Made by a program: the position numbers and the translations under genes. Positions 1 through 11,774 of a stretch of DNA of 64,000 nucleotides are shown here, piece by piece. Below the pieces are notes generated by a model. That model had not been told where the DNA came from. It saw only the letters and a list, made by a program, of their open reading frames with translations, and ran no database searches. Every line of letters starts with the position of its first letter. The stretch's first letter is position 1. The DNA comes from Rachycentron canadum. Taxonomy: Eukaryota; Chordata; Actinopteri; Carangiformes; Rachycentridae. The stretch is taken from the NCBI GenBank assembly GCA_038496675.1, contig CM076652.1:7216692-7280691 (forward strand), in the 5' to 3' direction.

Positions 1-63
1 CCCTCAGCCCCCCCCCCCATTCACAATAATGAGTCTACTACACACATTACTCGGTGCTACCAC

Positions 64-75
64 TGCGCATGCGTC
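64..75 (+). promoter_or_regulatory. NRF1-like binding site
   Basis: TGCGCATGCGTC matches the palindromic NRF1 consensus (YGCGCATGCGCR) at all but the last positions. NRF1 sites mark CpG-type housekeeping promoters. Confidence 0.4.
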
Positions 76-79
76 AGCT

Positions 80-326
80 CTAGACCGCAGGAACTTTATA
101 GGATCCTTATGTGAGAAGTGAAGAAGAAGGAGGAGGGGGAGGAAGGGTGTGGGGGGGGGGGCAGCCTGACTGTGTTTGTGATTGTCTGATAAAACAAGGG
201 GAGACTGGACAGTTGCAACACTTCACATTTCACTCAGTCCCTCGGAGACTATTAGACCTACACCAACCAAACTTTTATAGATTAAACCTCCATCTGTTCG
301 TAACCACCTCTGGGCGCATTGTGAAG
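80..326 (+). other. Candidate first (5' UTR) exon of the plus-strand unit
   Basis: Sequence downstream of an NRF1-like palindrome ends in ATTGTGAAG followed by the canonical donor GTGAGTGATG at 327. No well-placed start codon precedes the donor: the ATG at about 110 is followed at once by TGA. If real, the exon is untranslated. Linkage to the terminal exon at 4300 is inference only. Confidence 0.25.
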
Positions 327-3300
327 GTGAGTGATGTCAATGAACATCGTTCACAATATTTATTTGAATGCAAGAATTCAGATATTGCAACTGACTCCAA
401 CCCCAGGAACAGTTGCAACATTAATAAAAAATAAAATGGACTCAAAATAGGCAAAATGTTCTTATTGTTTATAATGAAAAGAATAGGAAAATATAAAACA
501 ACGAAAGGCTCACAAATGATTCACCAAATAGCAGGTTTGACTTCTTCTTATTTGCTAGAATGAGCTATTTATTGTTGCATCTGTTGTGCGATGGGACAAA
601 ATTAGCTGTATACATTTTCTCTGTTGAACTAAAAATGTTGTGCCGTCTGCTCAGTTTGGGGCCAGATACAAATCTGCCCCATCAGCCATGACAGAACATC
701 ATGTGCTAGATAGACACTTTGACCTTCACACATGCTAACAAAGTCAACAAAACAGTGCTTCAGGACATTATGACAAAAACATACAACAAAAATATATATA
801 TCTATATTGCGTTTTCTACAAACGCTGCAGCAGATCTTGAATGTGTATTGTGTCTTTCTGATGGTGGGGAGGGTCTAACTGAGCGTGTGCAGTATGAGTG
901 TCATCAGTAGCTTGTTTCTGATTGGAGAAATAAGACATGTTGCAACTGTCCCCAGTCTCCCCTAAATCCTGCAGTAATCCTAAAATGAGACAGAAACACT
1001 CCTCAATATCTGAAAAAAATGGGTCATGGGCTTGTTCTTTATGAAGTCAGTTTACATCAGAGTTCATGCCTTTCTGAAATGACTGCCCCAAGAGAACAAT
1101 GATCTCTAGATCAGCCAAAAACACTTTGAGAGTTTCTTGTTTTGCATTTATTTTTATAGGTCTACTGACATTTTAAAGAATGCGCCAGGCTTCAAAAATA
1201 AAGTTCACTGCCTTCCACTAATGATGTTTTTCTTCAGAGGTGGGAAAGTAAATTTGCTCAAGTAATCCTAAACTTCGTAGATTTTATTTCCACAACTACA
1301 ACTTCTCTACAACTATATTTACCAGCTGAGATTAATATTTTACAGACAGTTTATATAATATGACACATTGTTATTAATTAAACAACCCAGAATTAATCAA
1401 AGCGAAGGTTTAATAATTCATATAATCCAATAGATATCATTGCAGCTAATGTAACACTATAAGACCTGGGGGCCTTTCTGCATAATGACAATGGGACTTT
1501 TGATACTTTTAAAGTACAGCAATTGATTTTTTGATTGGGTCACTTTTTAGTGGAAACAAGCTGTAAACACAGTGACACGTCATCACCTGTTAAATCAATG
1601 AAGTGAGCCTGTTAGCAGAGAGTTGTGTATTTACGCATCCGGCAGTTTGAGCAAAATGGTTTGTAGTTGTGTTTCTGTCCACTTGGTGGTCTATTCAGCT
1701 TTTTCTTTGCTCTCTACTGACTCCTGAGAAAAATATTTGGCTCTTCAGCAGTTAAACTGTACCACTGTATGATGCCTCTCACATTACACTTGGCCATTTG
1801 ACACTTTATTATACAAATATAGATTATAGTCGCTTTGCTGTGACGGCCGACCTGCTGTGTGGGATTTCTGTATCTGTAGACTGGGAGCACCTGACCAGTG
1901 TCCCAGGATCTGCCTCAGATCTGATCTGCAAACCTACTCCTCTCCTCCCTCAACGGCACCATGTCAGTGCCTGGTTGTTAGTTCAGGTTTTACACTTTCC
2001 ACACAGATAACACAGATTAACACTCCTTAATAACACTAAGTATGTTTGGGGGTTGTTGTTTCAGTCATAAGTTTTTCTGGGTGCTGGGTGATGACATTCT
2101 GTCCATTTAGCTGATGATACTCCTATATTTTTACTTATGTAACATTTCTACTTGAGTGGTTTCACTTATGGCTTATGAATATTTTCAGTGTCTTATTGTT
2201 ACTACCTTTGCTGACAAAGAACCTGAGTATCTGCTTCTCCCTCCACTGTCATTATGATACATAAGGCCTGTTTCAGAGCAAACATTTTCACTTGTCGTTC
2301 TGTGGCAGGAAAAGCACCAGTAATTAATTAAATTAATTATGAGTGCATGACATTTAGGTGAGCTAGTTCCAAGGTCTGTAAATAGAGACTGTTACAGTTC
2401 ACTGAGTTTCTTAATAGAACTGAGTGGTTCATTTTATCTTTAATGAGACTTTTTTTCACCTGTGTTTTTCCTGCTGTCATGTGAAAATGTCTGTGGTGAA
2501 AAAATGCTGTACTTTTATTATGCACAACTCTGTCATCTCCTAGGGTGACATCTCAAAATGAAAAGACTTAATCTACAAACCAGCACAGGCCAGGGTGCTT
2601 AAGGGTAGTTACAGTGTGGAGTCCAACCATCCATTATCTATACCACTTATCCATCAGGGTCACGAGGAGGCTGGAGCCAATCCCAGCTGATTTAGGGCAA
2701 CAGGTCGCCAGTCTATCGTAGGGTCTACAGTGTAGTAGAGAAGTGCTACTATAACAAATATATCAGTGCAATGTAAAGCAGTGTTGTCTTCCCTTCACAT
2801 GTAGACAATTTATATTTTCACCTCTGCAGAAAAGACTTATTGGCTCTTGCAACATAATAAGGAATGAATGTTTGATTATGCAATGAACAGGCAAATTAAA
2901 ACACGCCCCTGAAATGTAGAACAGCTCCTTTTTTTGACATCACACCTACACACACACCCACACACCTACACACACACACACACACAGTAAATATGATTAT
3001 TAGACTCCCAGGAGATTTTCATAATCACACACTCAGACCTTAATTAAACAAGAACCTGCAGGTTGAAAATGTGTGTGTGGGTGTGTGTGTAACTACATTT
3101 TCATGCAGCGTGTATCTCTGTCATGACATGTTGTGTTGTTTTATCTGTGTTTGTGAGTGTGAACAGAATAGAGAAATGTATGTTTGGATCAAAAATCCCC
3201 TGAGACAAGAAAAAAAACAAAACAATTACGCTTTAATAAAACACACACACACTAATATCTAGTGTTTCAGTGTAACAGTCAGAATAGGATGCATGTTATT

Positions 3301-4299
3301 CTTCAAAGTGTTCTGGCCGTCTTGTGGTGCATCTGTGCAGGATGACACCCAAACAAGGGTTACAGGGCTGTAAACGAGGCCTCAGGCTACAGCATATGCT
3401 CCTATTGATGAGAAGAAACCCTCCTTTTATGACACTCATGTCATTGATTTGTACCAAAACTTGTAAGGAAAGTCGTAATCTGTGTGTGCGTGCGTGTGTG
3501 TGTGTGCGCGTGCGTGTGTGTGTGCGTGCGTGCACATTAGCTTCAGGCCAAACAGTGCGTGAGTAATTAACAACAGTAGCTGGTGATGCAGTAAAAGGGT
3601 AAAAGGTTCATTAATTAATCAGATAATCTGTGGTTACCATGGTGAACAGTTCTGACATGCAGTCTGGTCTCATCCTCACACAGCTCACTTCAGTCTCCGT
3701 CATTTCGTTTGAAAGTTTCTTCTTATGTGAGACTCTTATGATTATTCTCAAGTCAAGTGTGAAGTTAAGTTCAAAAAAGTTTAGTTTGAGATCTAATGCA
3801 GTTTCTTTTAGTTATTTGGTTATAACTATGTCAAGTTTATTTCATATTTAGAGTTAAATTTTAATTGAGAAATGTCACTGATTTAAAAGGGACAAATTAG
3901 AAAGTCTACAGAATTCTGGTTTGTTCTTGTTTAGTTTGGGTTGGACAATATGACAATCATGAGAAAAAATGTTTGCATGAATATGATAATATAGTGTGAT
4001 TTAATTGGCTCAACTAAGCCAAAATCTAATTTTCCTTTATCCATAAATATTTTTTTCCAGACAGTTTACTTAATCACTTTATAAGAGCTGTGACTATTAA
4101 ATAATTAGATCATATGGGAAAGTCTTTTTGGACCATTAATATCTCACCAATAAACTCATTCATGCTCCATATGCTTTTATTTAGTTATAACTTAGTGAAA
4201 GTCAGGTTTTATTCTGGTCTGTCTGGTTTGGCCCAATTTAAGCATAGCATGGACTTATTTTGTTTATACTTTGAATTAAAATTTTTTGTTTTTCTTCAG
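327..4299. other. Left flank without identified coding exon
   Basis: AT-rich, with a repeat fragment at 2629-2728, imperfect CA and GT tracts at 2941-2986 and 3480-3534, and weak open stretches. The stretch at 1824-1995 on the plus strand (including RFAVTADLLCGIS) is open, but its splice sites are weak. A short open piece at 3384-3463 has a good donor (GTAAGG) but no good acceptor. I cannot support a gene model. Confidence 0.5.
2629..2728 (+). repeat. Fragment of a common teleost interspersed repeat (5' part)
   Basis: Contains TCCATTATCTATACCACTT, AGGGTCACGAGGAGGCTGGA, GCCAATCCCAGCTGATTTAG and CAGGTCGCCAGTCTATCG, the recognisable order of a very abundant fish repeat (recognised from memory). 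It is truncated at the right. Confidence 0.6.
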
Positions 4300-4505
4300 T
4301 CTAAAATCCTCAGGAAGAGGAGGGAAAGGGCAGAGCGGCAGCAGTCTCCACAGAGCTAATGTAAACCATGATTTGAATCCCTGCTTTCTGATTCTGGCTT
4401 TTTGTCTTTAATTAATACAAACTCTTCCTCAAATCTCATGTGAACTCAGTTTGTACATTCATAGATGAATTTCTGTAAACGACTAATAAACACTGGATGC
4501 AGCTC
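4300..4505 (+). other. Candidate terminal exon of a short plus-strand gene
   Basis: A strong acceptor (attttttgtttttcttcag) at 4281-4299 is followed by SKILRKRRERAERQQSPQS and TAA at 4357-4359. AATAAA is at 4485-4490 with a T/C-rich stretch beyond. The order acceptor, basic C-terminal peptide, stop, about 125 bp of UTR and polyA signal is what a real last exon looks like. I do not recognise the protein. From mammalian synteny amfr would be expected convergent to gnao1, but this C-terminus does not match the amfr C-terminus I know. Upstream coding exons could not be identified with confidence. Confidence 0.35.
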
Positions 4506-6646
4506 CTCTCCACTCTGTCTCTCCTCTGAACAGCTGAGCACAAGTCTTAAAATAATTTGGCTGAAATATTTTAGCTTTGCGTGCTCAGGCTCAGGTTCTC
4601 TGAATTTCTGGGCCTGATAACTTTTCGACCTCTCTAAATTTACTGTAAGTCAAGTGTAAAGAGCAAATGCCCTGCAGCCTCTTCAAAGATGTGAAGATGT
4701 GCACCATCCACGTCAGTCGAATGGCATTAATGATGGATTACCCACAAAAGGCATGCTAGATTTCTTTGCCCTGTTTTTTTTTTGGCCCCATACTGGCAGA
4801 TGGAAGATGCAGATGCAGTCATTTAACTATAAAATACATAAGTACAATACATATAACAACTAAAAAAAAAAATAGTAAAATCGTGTTATTTTTTGATTTT
4901 TTTGGTCAAATTCCTTTGTGTTTAGAGCCAATTGGCAAATACTAGCATGTTAACAGCCTAAAGATTGTGAACATACTAAACATTTTAAAAGCTAAACATC
5001 AGAATGTGAAAATACTGTGAGCATGTTAGCATTTAGCTCAAAGCACTAGAACTACTTTGCAGAGACTCTTGGCCTTTTTTTCTTTTACCATACTCGTTTT
5101 TCTCCCTTTTATCGTATCTTTTGCTCTTCATCCTCACACACACATCCACAGACTGGAGGACCGAAGCACATGCACTCACATACACCATCACACGTGCCTA
5201 CTTTTTGTCACCACCCAAACATGTACACCGCCTACCCCTTACATAACTTCTCTTGTGATTGCACTCAGATTCAACGAACTGTCTTGCATTTTCGTTTTGG
5301 TAATTATGTCCCCTTTTTGAAAAATATGACCCTCGGGACAACGAGCGTACACGATAACCTGTTTTATGTTTGCACAGACGATTAAAAACTGGATTCACTG
5401 GATTCTGATTAATCATTAAAGATAATTTGGAAATTGGGTTTCTAATTTGGTTTCCTGCATCTCGTATTATTATAAATGTCTTTGCTGTACAAGTCATCAG
5501 GTTAGTTAAATTCCTTATTCTGGGAAATACTGATCGGCATTTTTTTCACTCTGCTTTAACACCAAACAATCACCATATGATGAGGTTGCACCAATGAGCA
5601 GTAAATATCTGCTCCACCTTTGAAATTTACAAATGATCATTGAGACATGAAGTCAGACCATTTTCAGGCTAAAAGAGGAGAAACGTTGTCCTGTGTCACA
5701 GATTTATCCCCGTTGTTCCTTCTCATCGTTATTCAAGGACACAGAAATATCTCAGCTTTGTTTGCTGGCGGAGAAGATGATGCTGCTGAGGTGGAAGTCG
5801 CCTAATAAATATTTAAAATGCATCAATAGCACAGGAACACAGAAAAAGCTAATGATGCTACACTGACACGCAGCAGCTGACTCAAGACTTATCTGTATGT
5901 GTGTTGGTAGAAGGGTGGAGGCTCAGGATGGCACTCTCAACTCATCTCCTTGATGTGTGTATAAAAAGGAGAGTGAGGGAGAATATGAACAAAGTGACTC
6001 CTCATCTGTCTTTCTGTCTGTTCGTCTACCTGGGTGTCATCTCCATGTCTTCAATAATGTTCAAACACACTGTAGCACAGAAAGTAGATGTTTGCAAGTT
6101 TCTCGACTGTCTGTAACTCTGACAGAAAAACCAAGTCTGGAAACTGTCATCTGACTTGTCTGTACAATCATTTCTGCTCTCACTGCAAAACTAAAGTGCT
6201 ACAGGAACAAATACATCATGCATAAGGAGGAGGATATTTTAAAAAAAAAACATTTTCAATACAACTATAACTCATTCTTACAGCCACAATCTTTTTTTCA
6301 TTCTGTGCTTTTTTTTTTTTTTAATGGCAGCACTTGGAAGATATTTTTCTCTCTTCTTTTGAACACAGAACATCAGAAATGAGTTGCACCGTCTCTTATG
6401 GGGGTCGCTGAGGGTCAGCAAATGTTCACCATGGTCTGTGGTGCTCAGTGAACCCCAGACTGCAGCTACAAAGAGTTAACAACACTGCTTTCAATTAAAT
6501 GACCATTAGCAACAGACAGAATCACCCTGCGGCTCCATAAAACGAACTGCACGTGGGCTCACTGTGACCCTACTCTGCCAGTCTGGTTACATCAGCGACT
6601 GAGAATCAACCTCCTTCCTCACCCTGCATCGCTAACTGTGGTACCC

Positions 6647-6648
<2 letters not shown>

Positions 6649-6684
<36 letters not shown>
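6649..6684. repeat. (CA)n microsatellite
   Basis: About 17-18 uninterrupted CA units. Confidence 0.95.
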
Positions 6685-6688
<4 letters not shown>

Positions 6689-8326
6689 GTATAGAGCAGG
6701 GGAGACGTCTGGATGTGTGTGTGTGTTTATTCTTGTTCAGACGGTGGGATCCCGTGGCTGAAAGACAAATTTGGAAAGGCGCATGGTCCAGTATTTTAGT
6801 ATATCGGTTACAATGTTACGGTCAGCCAGTCTGTCTGTCTGCTCGTCTGTTTGTCTGTCTGCTGAACAGACGAGTGGGGTGTGTGTCTGTGTGTGTGTGT
6901 CTGTGTGTGTGTGTGTGTGTGGCGGGGGGGGGGTCTCCTACTCCTCATGACAACAAAAAAAATAAACATACACACCACACAAATAGCGCCGCATGTAGCT
7001 TTGATGTGAGGAATGACAGTAAATCAGTATCATTCTGATGTGCTTTCACGCACATGTAGAAGCTTCATCTGTGTGGCGTCACAGACTGACTGGACTCAGT
7101 TCGTCTCCTATTTTGAAATTATTTGCTGCAAGAATGTTCTGGCCAAAATCAGTAACAAATCAAACTGTTGGTTGTCCCGCTGAAATATGGAGGAGGCAGC
7201 AGATGAACAAATATTCAGTAGGAAACACTGTCACTCTACGACACTCACAACTAAAGTCATACTTGTCGTCTTAATGATTAGGTCCCTAGATCTAAACCAA
7301 ATGATCCACTGCTTAAGCATGAGGATAAGTAATCCAAACAGGCCTACTACTTTAATTCAGACTGTCTTTAAATGAACATGATATATTTATAAGAGAGCGT
7401 CTACTCCATTTTTATCTCATGTGTTTGTCATTGAATATTGGTGAGCAATATTCTGCAAAGAAGTTATGTGAAGCAGTAATTTTAGGTATTTTATCAAATT
7501 AAAAACAAAATGAACTTGTACAAACAGTGAAATTAGCTAATGGAGAAAGTAAACTTAAGTAAAACTTAATGTGTTTCAACTGAATGTATTCACAACGTTG
7601 CAAGCTAACATAGGTCAGAGTCTGGGTCATTCAATCCCAGCGTGAGCAGTTTTATCTTACAAATACAGTCATATATTACACATATTATACCACCCCAGCC
7701 TGGTGCAGAATTTAAAAACTTTGCCCCCTCCAGTGGAAGTAATAGACAGTGGCAGACCACTTCATGACCCAAGGACACTGAGATGAATTGGCCTAAAGCA
7801 ACACATTGTGATTCTCAGTACTTTCTGACTACCCCACCCTGTCTGTGAAAAACCTACTGGACACATTTTTTAAATGTCTGAGGTGTTTCCTTATTCTACA
7901 TTACAGCCATTAACAGCACTGGCCACACACACACAATCACCTTGCACTATTACAACTACAGTTACTTGTCATGTCAATGCATTATATTTACAACACACAT
8001 AAGACAACAGCTGTTTTTTGACTGATTAACAAGGATTTGGATTAAAGTAAATTGGATTAAATTGAGCCCTCTGATGGGATTTCACAATAGCAACAGTGAA
8101 AACACTATACAAGCACTTTTGGTTGATGAAAAAAAATGAAATGCTCCTTGAAGATTTGTTCAAACTCCTTCAGTGAAGCGGTCAGACCCTCCTGAGCTCT
8201 GCCTGCAGAGCCCCGTCTGCACCGGCAGAGGGCGACATAGCAGCTTGCTTCTCAAAGAGGCGCCTGTATTTTACCCACAACCACGTTCCCCTTTTACCAA
8301 AGAGGTTCTGCTGAGGAGCCAGGACA

Positions 8327-8340
8327 GTTGCTGTAGCAAC
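8327..8340. promoter_or_regulatory. RFX/X-box-like palindrome
   Basis: GTTGCTGTAGCAAC, with a symmetric half-site pair GTTGC/GCAAC, in the left intergenic region. Confidence 0.35.
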
Positions 8341-10536
8341 CAGACACTGTCCAACCACGAAACAAACACTGTCAGCATTTTCCCTCCTTTTCTGCAAGTC
8401 TTTTAGACACTCTCACTATGGTTACTGTCAGATCAGAGGTCAACACGTCGCTCTCAGGCAACCAGGAGTGGGTGTGCACATGTGTGTGAGTGTGTGTGTG
8501 TGTGTGTGTGTCAGACAAACCATACTGAACATGCTCATTTTTGTAAACAGAGCTAAACTGCATGTCTGAGAATAGTGAGCTGGCTGGTATCCTAGCAACA
8601 GGCCGGTGCTAGAGCACTATAAATACCCTTTTGGTGTGTGTTTGTGCGTGCGTACGTGTGCGTGTGTGCGTTGCATGCATTTCTGTTGATATACATGCAA
8701 TAGAGAAAATGAGAGCGAGGAAGAGGAGGATGAGATCGGGAGACACTCAGCAGTAACAGTGAGTGGATCCTCTACAGTTTGTGCTGCTGCATCATCTTAT
8801 GTACATGTCACACGTAGTCTGGTGTTTGGCTGCTTGTCATGCACTCGGCAATCTGATCACTGGGTGTGGTGGTGCAATGCCCTCATCCAGCCACATGGTG
8901 GGTCACCTGTTCCACTTCAGTGAGACAGGGGAGGGAGGGGGAGAGAAGAAGAAGGGCAGACAGCGAGCGAGCCAAGAGGTTGGCTTGATTTAACGCCAGG
9001 GGCAGTCCTTTTTATGTTCTGCTGCTTGGGATGGGGATGTATAAATGAGAGCCGGAGACAGGAAAAGAGGGGGATCTTTCATTCTCATCACATCCCAGTC
9101 TTGTAACACACCTTCAGCTGCATATTTCTCTGGGCAGATTTTGTGATGGCAGGTTTTGCAGTTCAGTTTATTAAAAGGAAAAAGAGGCGAAATGCAATAA
9201 AGACAAATATCTTCACTAATAAAAGACAATCATTCATTTACTCCTCACCCCTTATGCATCCACTGTAATTTTCACAAGCTGAACGCAACGAGAAGCAGCT
9301 TTAATCAAATCTCATGTGATCGAATTTCTTTGAGCGAGACTGCAACTGAACCTCCACCTCTAATTTCCTGTCAGCTTTTCTAGTGTGCTGGACTGCTACC
9401 TTTGAACAGAAGGCGTGGGCCCCAGCACCAACAGGGCCCCACGTCCAAAGACATATCGCTGTTACTGATTTCCTGCTTATACATATGAACACAGACACAC
9501 AAGACACGCTGGGCTGTATATGATTATATTTACATGTTGTCGGCATTTGTGTTTGATACCAATTCTGCTACTAAAAATAGTGATAACATATGTAACAATT
9601 ATTAAATGTGCATTTATTATATTTTACAATTTTCCTGCCAAAAACAAGTTGTTATGTATGACTACAAATGCACAAAAACAGTAAACCTAATGCTAGAGAA
9701 ACTCCCAGCCCCCTCACAGTTACAGGTGCCAGTGAAGACTCAGCTTCGATGGTGTGACCTGAAATAACTGAAGCATTGACATGTTGTCGTCTCATTCCCA
9801 AGGCACAAAATGTGCAGGAACAGTCGATTATTCTGTAAATATGCAACCGAGTTTGTCCCCCACCTGTTAATTACACAGCAGTCACTGAGTGTTGCAACAC
9901 AACCGATTGGTTCACATTTACAGCTTCATTTTCTCATTTAAGACTTTTGATTGATGTTTACTGGGGTCTGAAGACCTTCAAAGCTCTCTCTCATTTAGCT
10001 TAACAATTTGAGCATAATACATAGTGGCACATTAACATTTAAATAGTACATACATACAACAAGTGATACCTCTGAAGCAATATCTCTGACTTTTATGCCC
10101 TTATGTTGATTGTTATGCATCAGTACTGATTGTGTTGTCTCCTATAATCACATCTTACAATGGACTAATTTCTGTTTATCATCTAAAATGTGAGCTTTTT
10201 TAATTTTATTTTACTATAGCAATAATAGGAGACTAGTTTGGATGTGCAAGAGATGGAGGTAGAGAGAAAATCAGAGAGCCACGGGGAAGCAGAGGAGACA
10301 GATTGGACATTTTGAATCCAAAAATTACATTTAGTGGCATTTTTTAGTGACAGAGCAGAAGGTTCAAAAGTCCCAGGTAGGTCAACTATAGCCCAAGTTG
10401 AGCTACAAGTTTTTCAACACTAAAACAAACAGCAAAGTTATTTTTATCAACTGAAATTGTGCTAATAAAAAAAAAAAGTCTAATTTCAAAACTGTCCTTC
10501 AGTTCTTTATATAGATTACTATAAGAAATAACTTAC

Positions 10537-10655
10537 CCGGTGTTTCCAGCCATGTAAGGATTGATATTGTTGGACCGATGTCAACCTTGTTCTCAGTAAG
10601 TTTTTCTGCTGCCTTGGGATAAAACTTCTGGAAGTTTTATGATATCGGATAAATT
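10537..10655 (-). other. Candidate second exon of the leftward gene, possible start codon
   Basis: A 119-nt interval between acceptor tatgttttcag and donor GTAAGT. An ATG (10551-10553) near its end would begin MAGNT plus a split Gly codon, a typical layout for a gene whose first exon is untranslated. Another frame reads KFYPKAAEKLTENKV and stays open to the donor. Downstream exons further left were not found, so the product is unknown. Confidence 0.3.
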
Positions 10656-11587
10656 CTGAAAACATAAGACAACAAAACAACAAATGTAACTAGAACAGCA
10701 GTGTTTGAAGAAATGATATGGACTTCAAGGATTAATCAGTTAGTGCATCCAGAGATTATTTAGTCACTTAACTCCAATTTTGTTATGTTGCTGTCGTACG
10801 CTGAGATTATTACAATTTGATTTTTTTTCTTATAAATTCGTAAGAATCTTTTAACAGTGAATAGGACTGGATGAACTGCTGCTGTTATTGGCTCATGTCA
10901 GTAGTGGTGGCAGTAAATAAAACTGCTTTTCCACTGTTCCCCTGTATTCTGCATGAAGCTGAGGTGGCAACGTTATGAAAAATATTTTAGTTCAGAGTTT
11001 TTAATGAATGTGCAGTTTTCCTGTCGAACAGTGTGTGATGATATTTCACAGTAACTTTGGTCATGTTGGAGGACGTCACTACACAGCTGCATTGGCTGTA
11101 CTTATGTCATTTTATATATGCAATTCTACATTATAGTATTAAAATGCCTACAGCTGCACCCAGCTGTGATCAAGCTATGCTGTCAACACCAGAAACATGT
11201 GTTTGTTTGGAAAAAAAAAAAGTTATGTATAAAAGGTGATTATATTTTATTTCATTAAAAGCTGCAACATTGTCATTTCACTAACATTACAACTAAAGTG
11301 CTATATATGTATATGCACATGCTTGAAACTACATAGGACTAAATGTGTTTGTTACCACACTTCATGTCCCTATGTACAATATTAATGAGCCTTGGACTGT
11401 TAGGATCATCTGTTTTAATATTAAACTCACATTTGTGCACAATTTTTTTTTTTTTTTTTTTTTTAGCGAATTATAAAAGAAGATGGTTTAATTTTGGCAT
11501 AAATCTGATGGGAATGATTAGGAAGTCATTAACTGAACTGAACTGGATTAACTGAGGTTCTTGGTATAAGTCGTGTTAGAAACTCAC

Positions 11588-11740
11588 CTTTAAAAGCGGC
11601 GGCACCGTTTCCTCAGTCGTCTCTTCTCGGTGTTTGATGTTGAAACAGGACGAGACAGAAACAGACAGAAATTGAAGTTCAACTCTCAACACACGCCGTC
11701 GCATCCTCAGCTATAACCATCTTCAGGCTTCTACTGAGTC
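11588..11740 (-). other. Candidate 5' exon of a leftward gene
   Basis: A CpG-containing segment ending ...CTTTTAAAG followed by the donor GTGAGT. Short upstream ATGs are present. One frame is open from an ATG near 11705 to the donor (starting MRRRVLRVELQ), but there is nothing to identify it. Most likely it is a 5' UTR exon downstream of the ZNF143-like site. Confidence 0.35.
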
Positions 11741-11754
11741 TGCGCAGACCCAGA

Positions 11755-11773
11755 GGATGCTGGGTGTTGTAGT
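11755..11773 (-). promoter_or_regulatory. ZNF143/SBS-like promoter element
   Basis: On the minus strand this reads ACTACAACACCCAGCATCC, close to the ZNF143 (Staf) consensus ACTACAATTCCCAGCATGC. Downstream on the minus strand a CpG-containing segment (11590-11750) leads to a canonical donor, so this is a plausible TATA-less promoter for a leftward gene. Confidence 0.45.
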
Positions 11774-11774
11774 T

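Larger units (their letters stand above)
4506..10536. other. Non-coding stretch with microsatellites
   Basis: No convincing exon on either strand. It contains a (CA)n tract at 6649-6684, GT-rich runs at 6880-6921 and 8481-8512, and an X-box-like palindrome at 8327-8340. The open frames here are low-complexity or AT-rich and lack splice context. Confidence 0.6.

Noticed and set aside
111..434. 107-codon open frame at the left edge
   Set aside because: Gly-rich low-complexity start from a non-consensus context; it runs through a canonical splice donor at 327 and so is unlikely to be translated as one frame.
1798..2010. 70-codon plus-strand frame with coding-like stretch RFAVTADLLCGIS
   Set aside because: The acceptor lacks a pyrimidine tract and the donor (GTTTTA) is weak; no family recognised.
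3324..3566. Frames over 3324-3566 on both strands, including a piece reading YAPIDEKKPSFYD
   Set aside because: Largely GT-repeat translation; the coding-like piece has a good donor but is preceded by an in-frame stop and only poor acceptors.
8990..9229. Minus-strand frame with CKTCHHKICPEK that resembles a zinc-finger fragment
   Set aside because: Only one CxxC-like cluster, no acceptor next to it and no further finger residues; probably chance.
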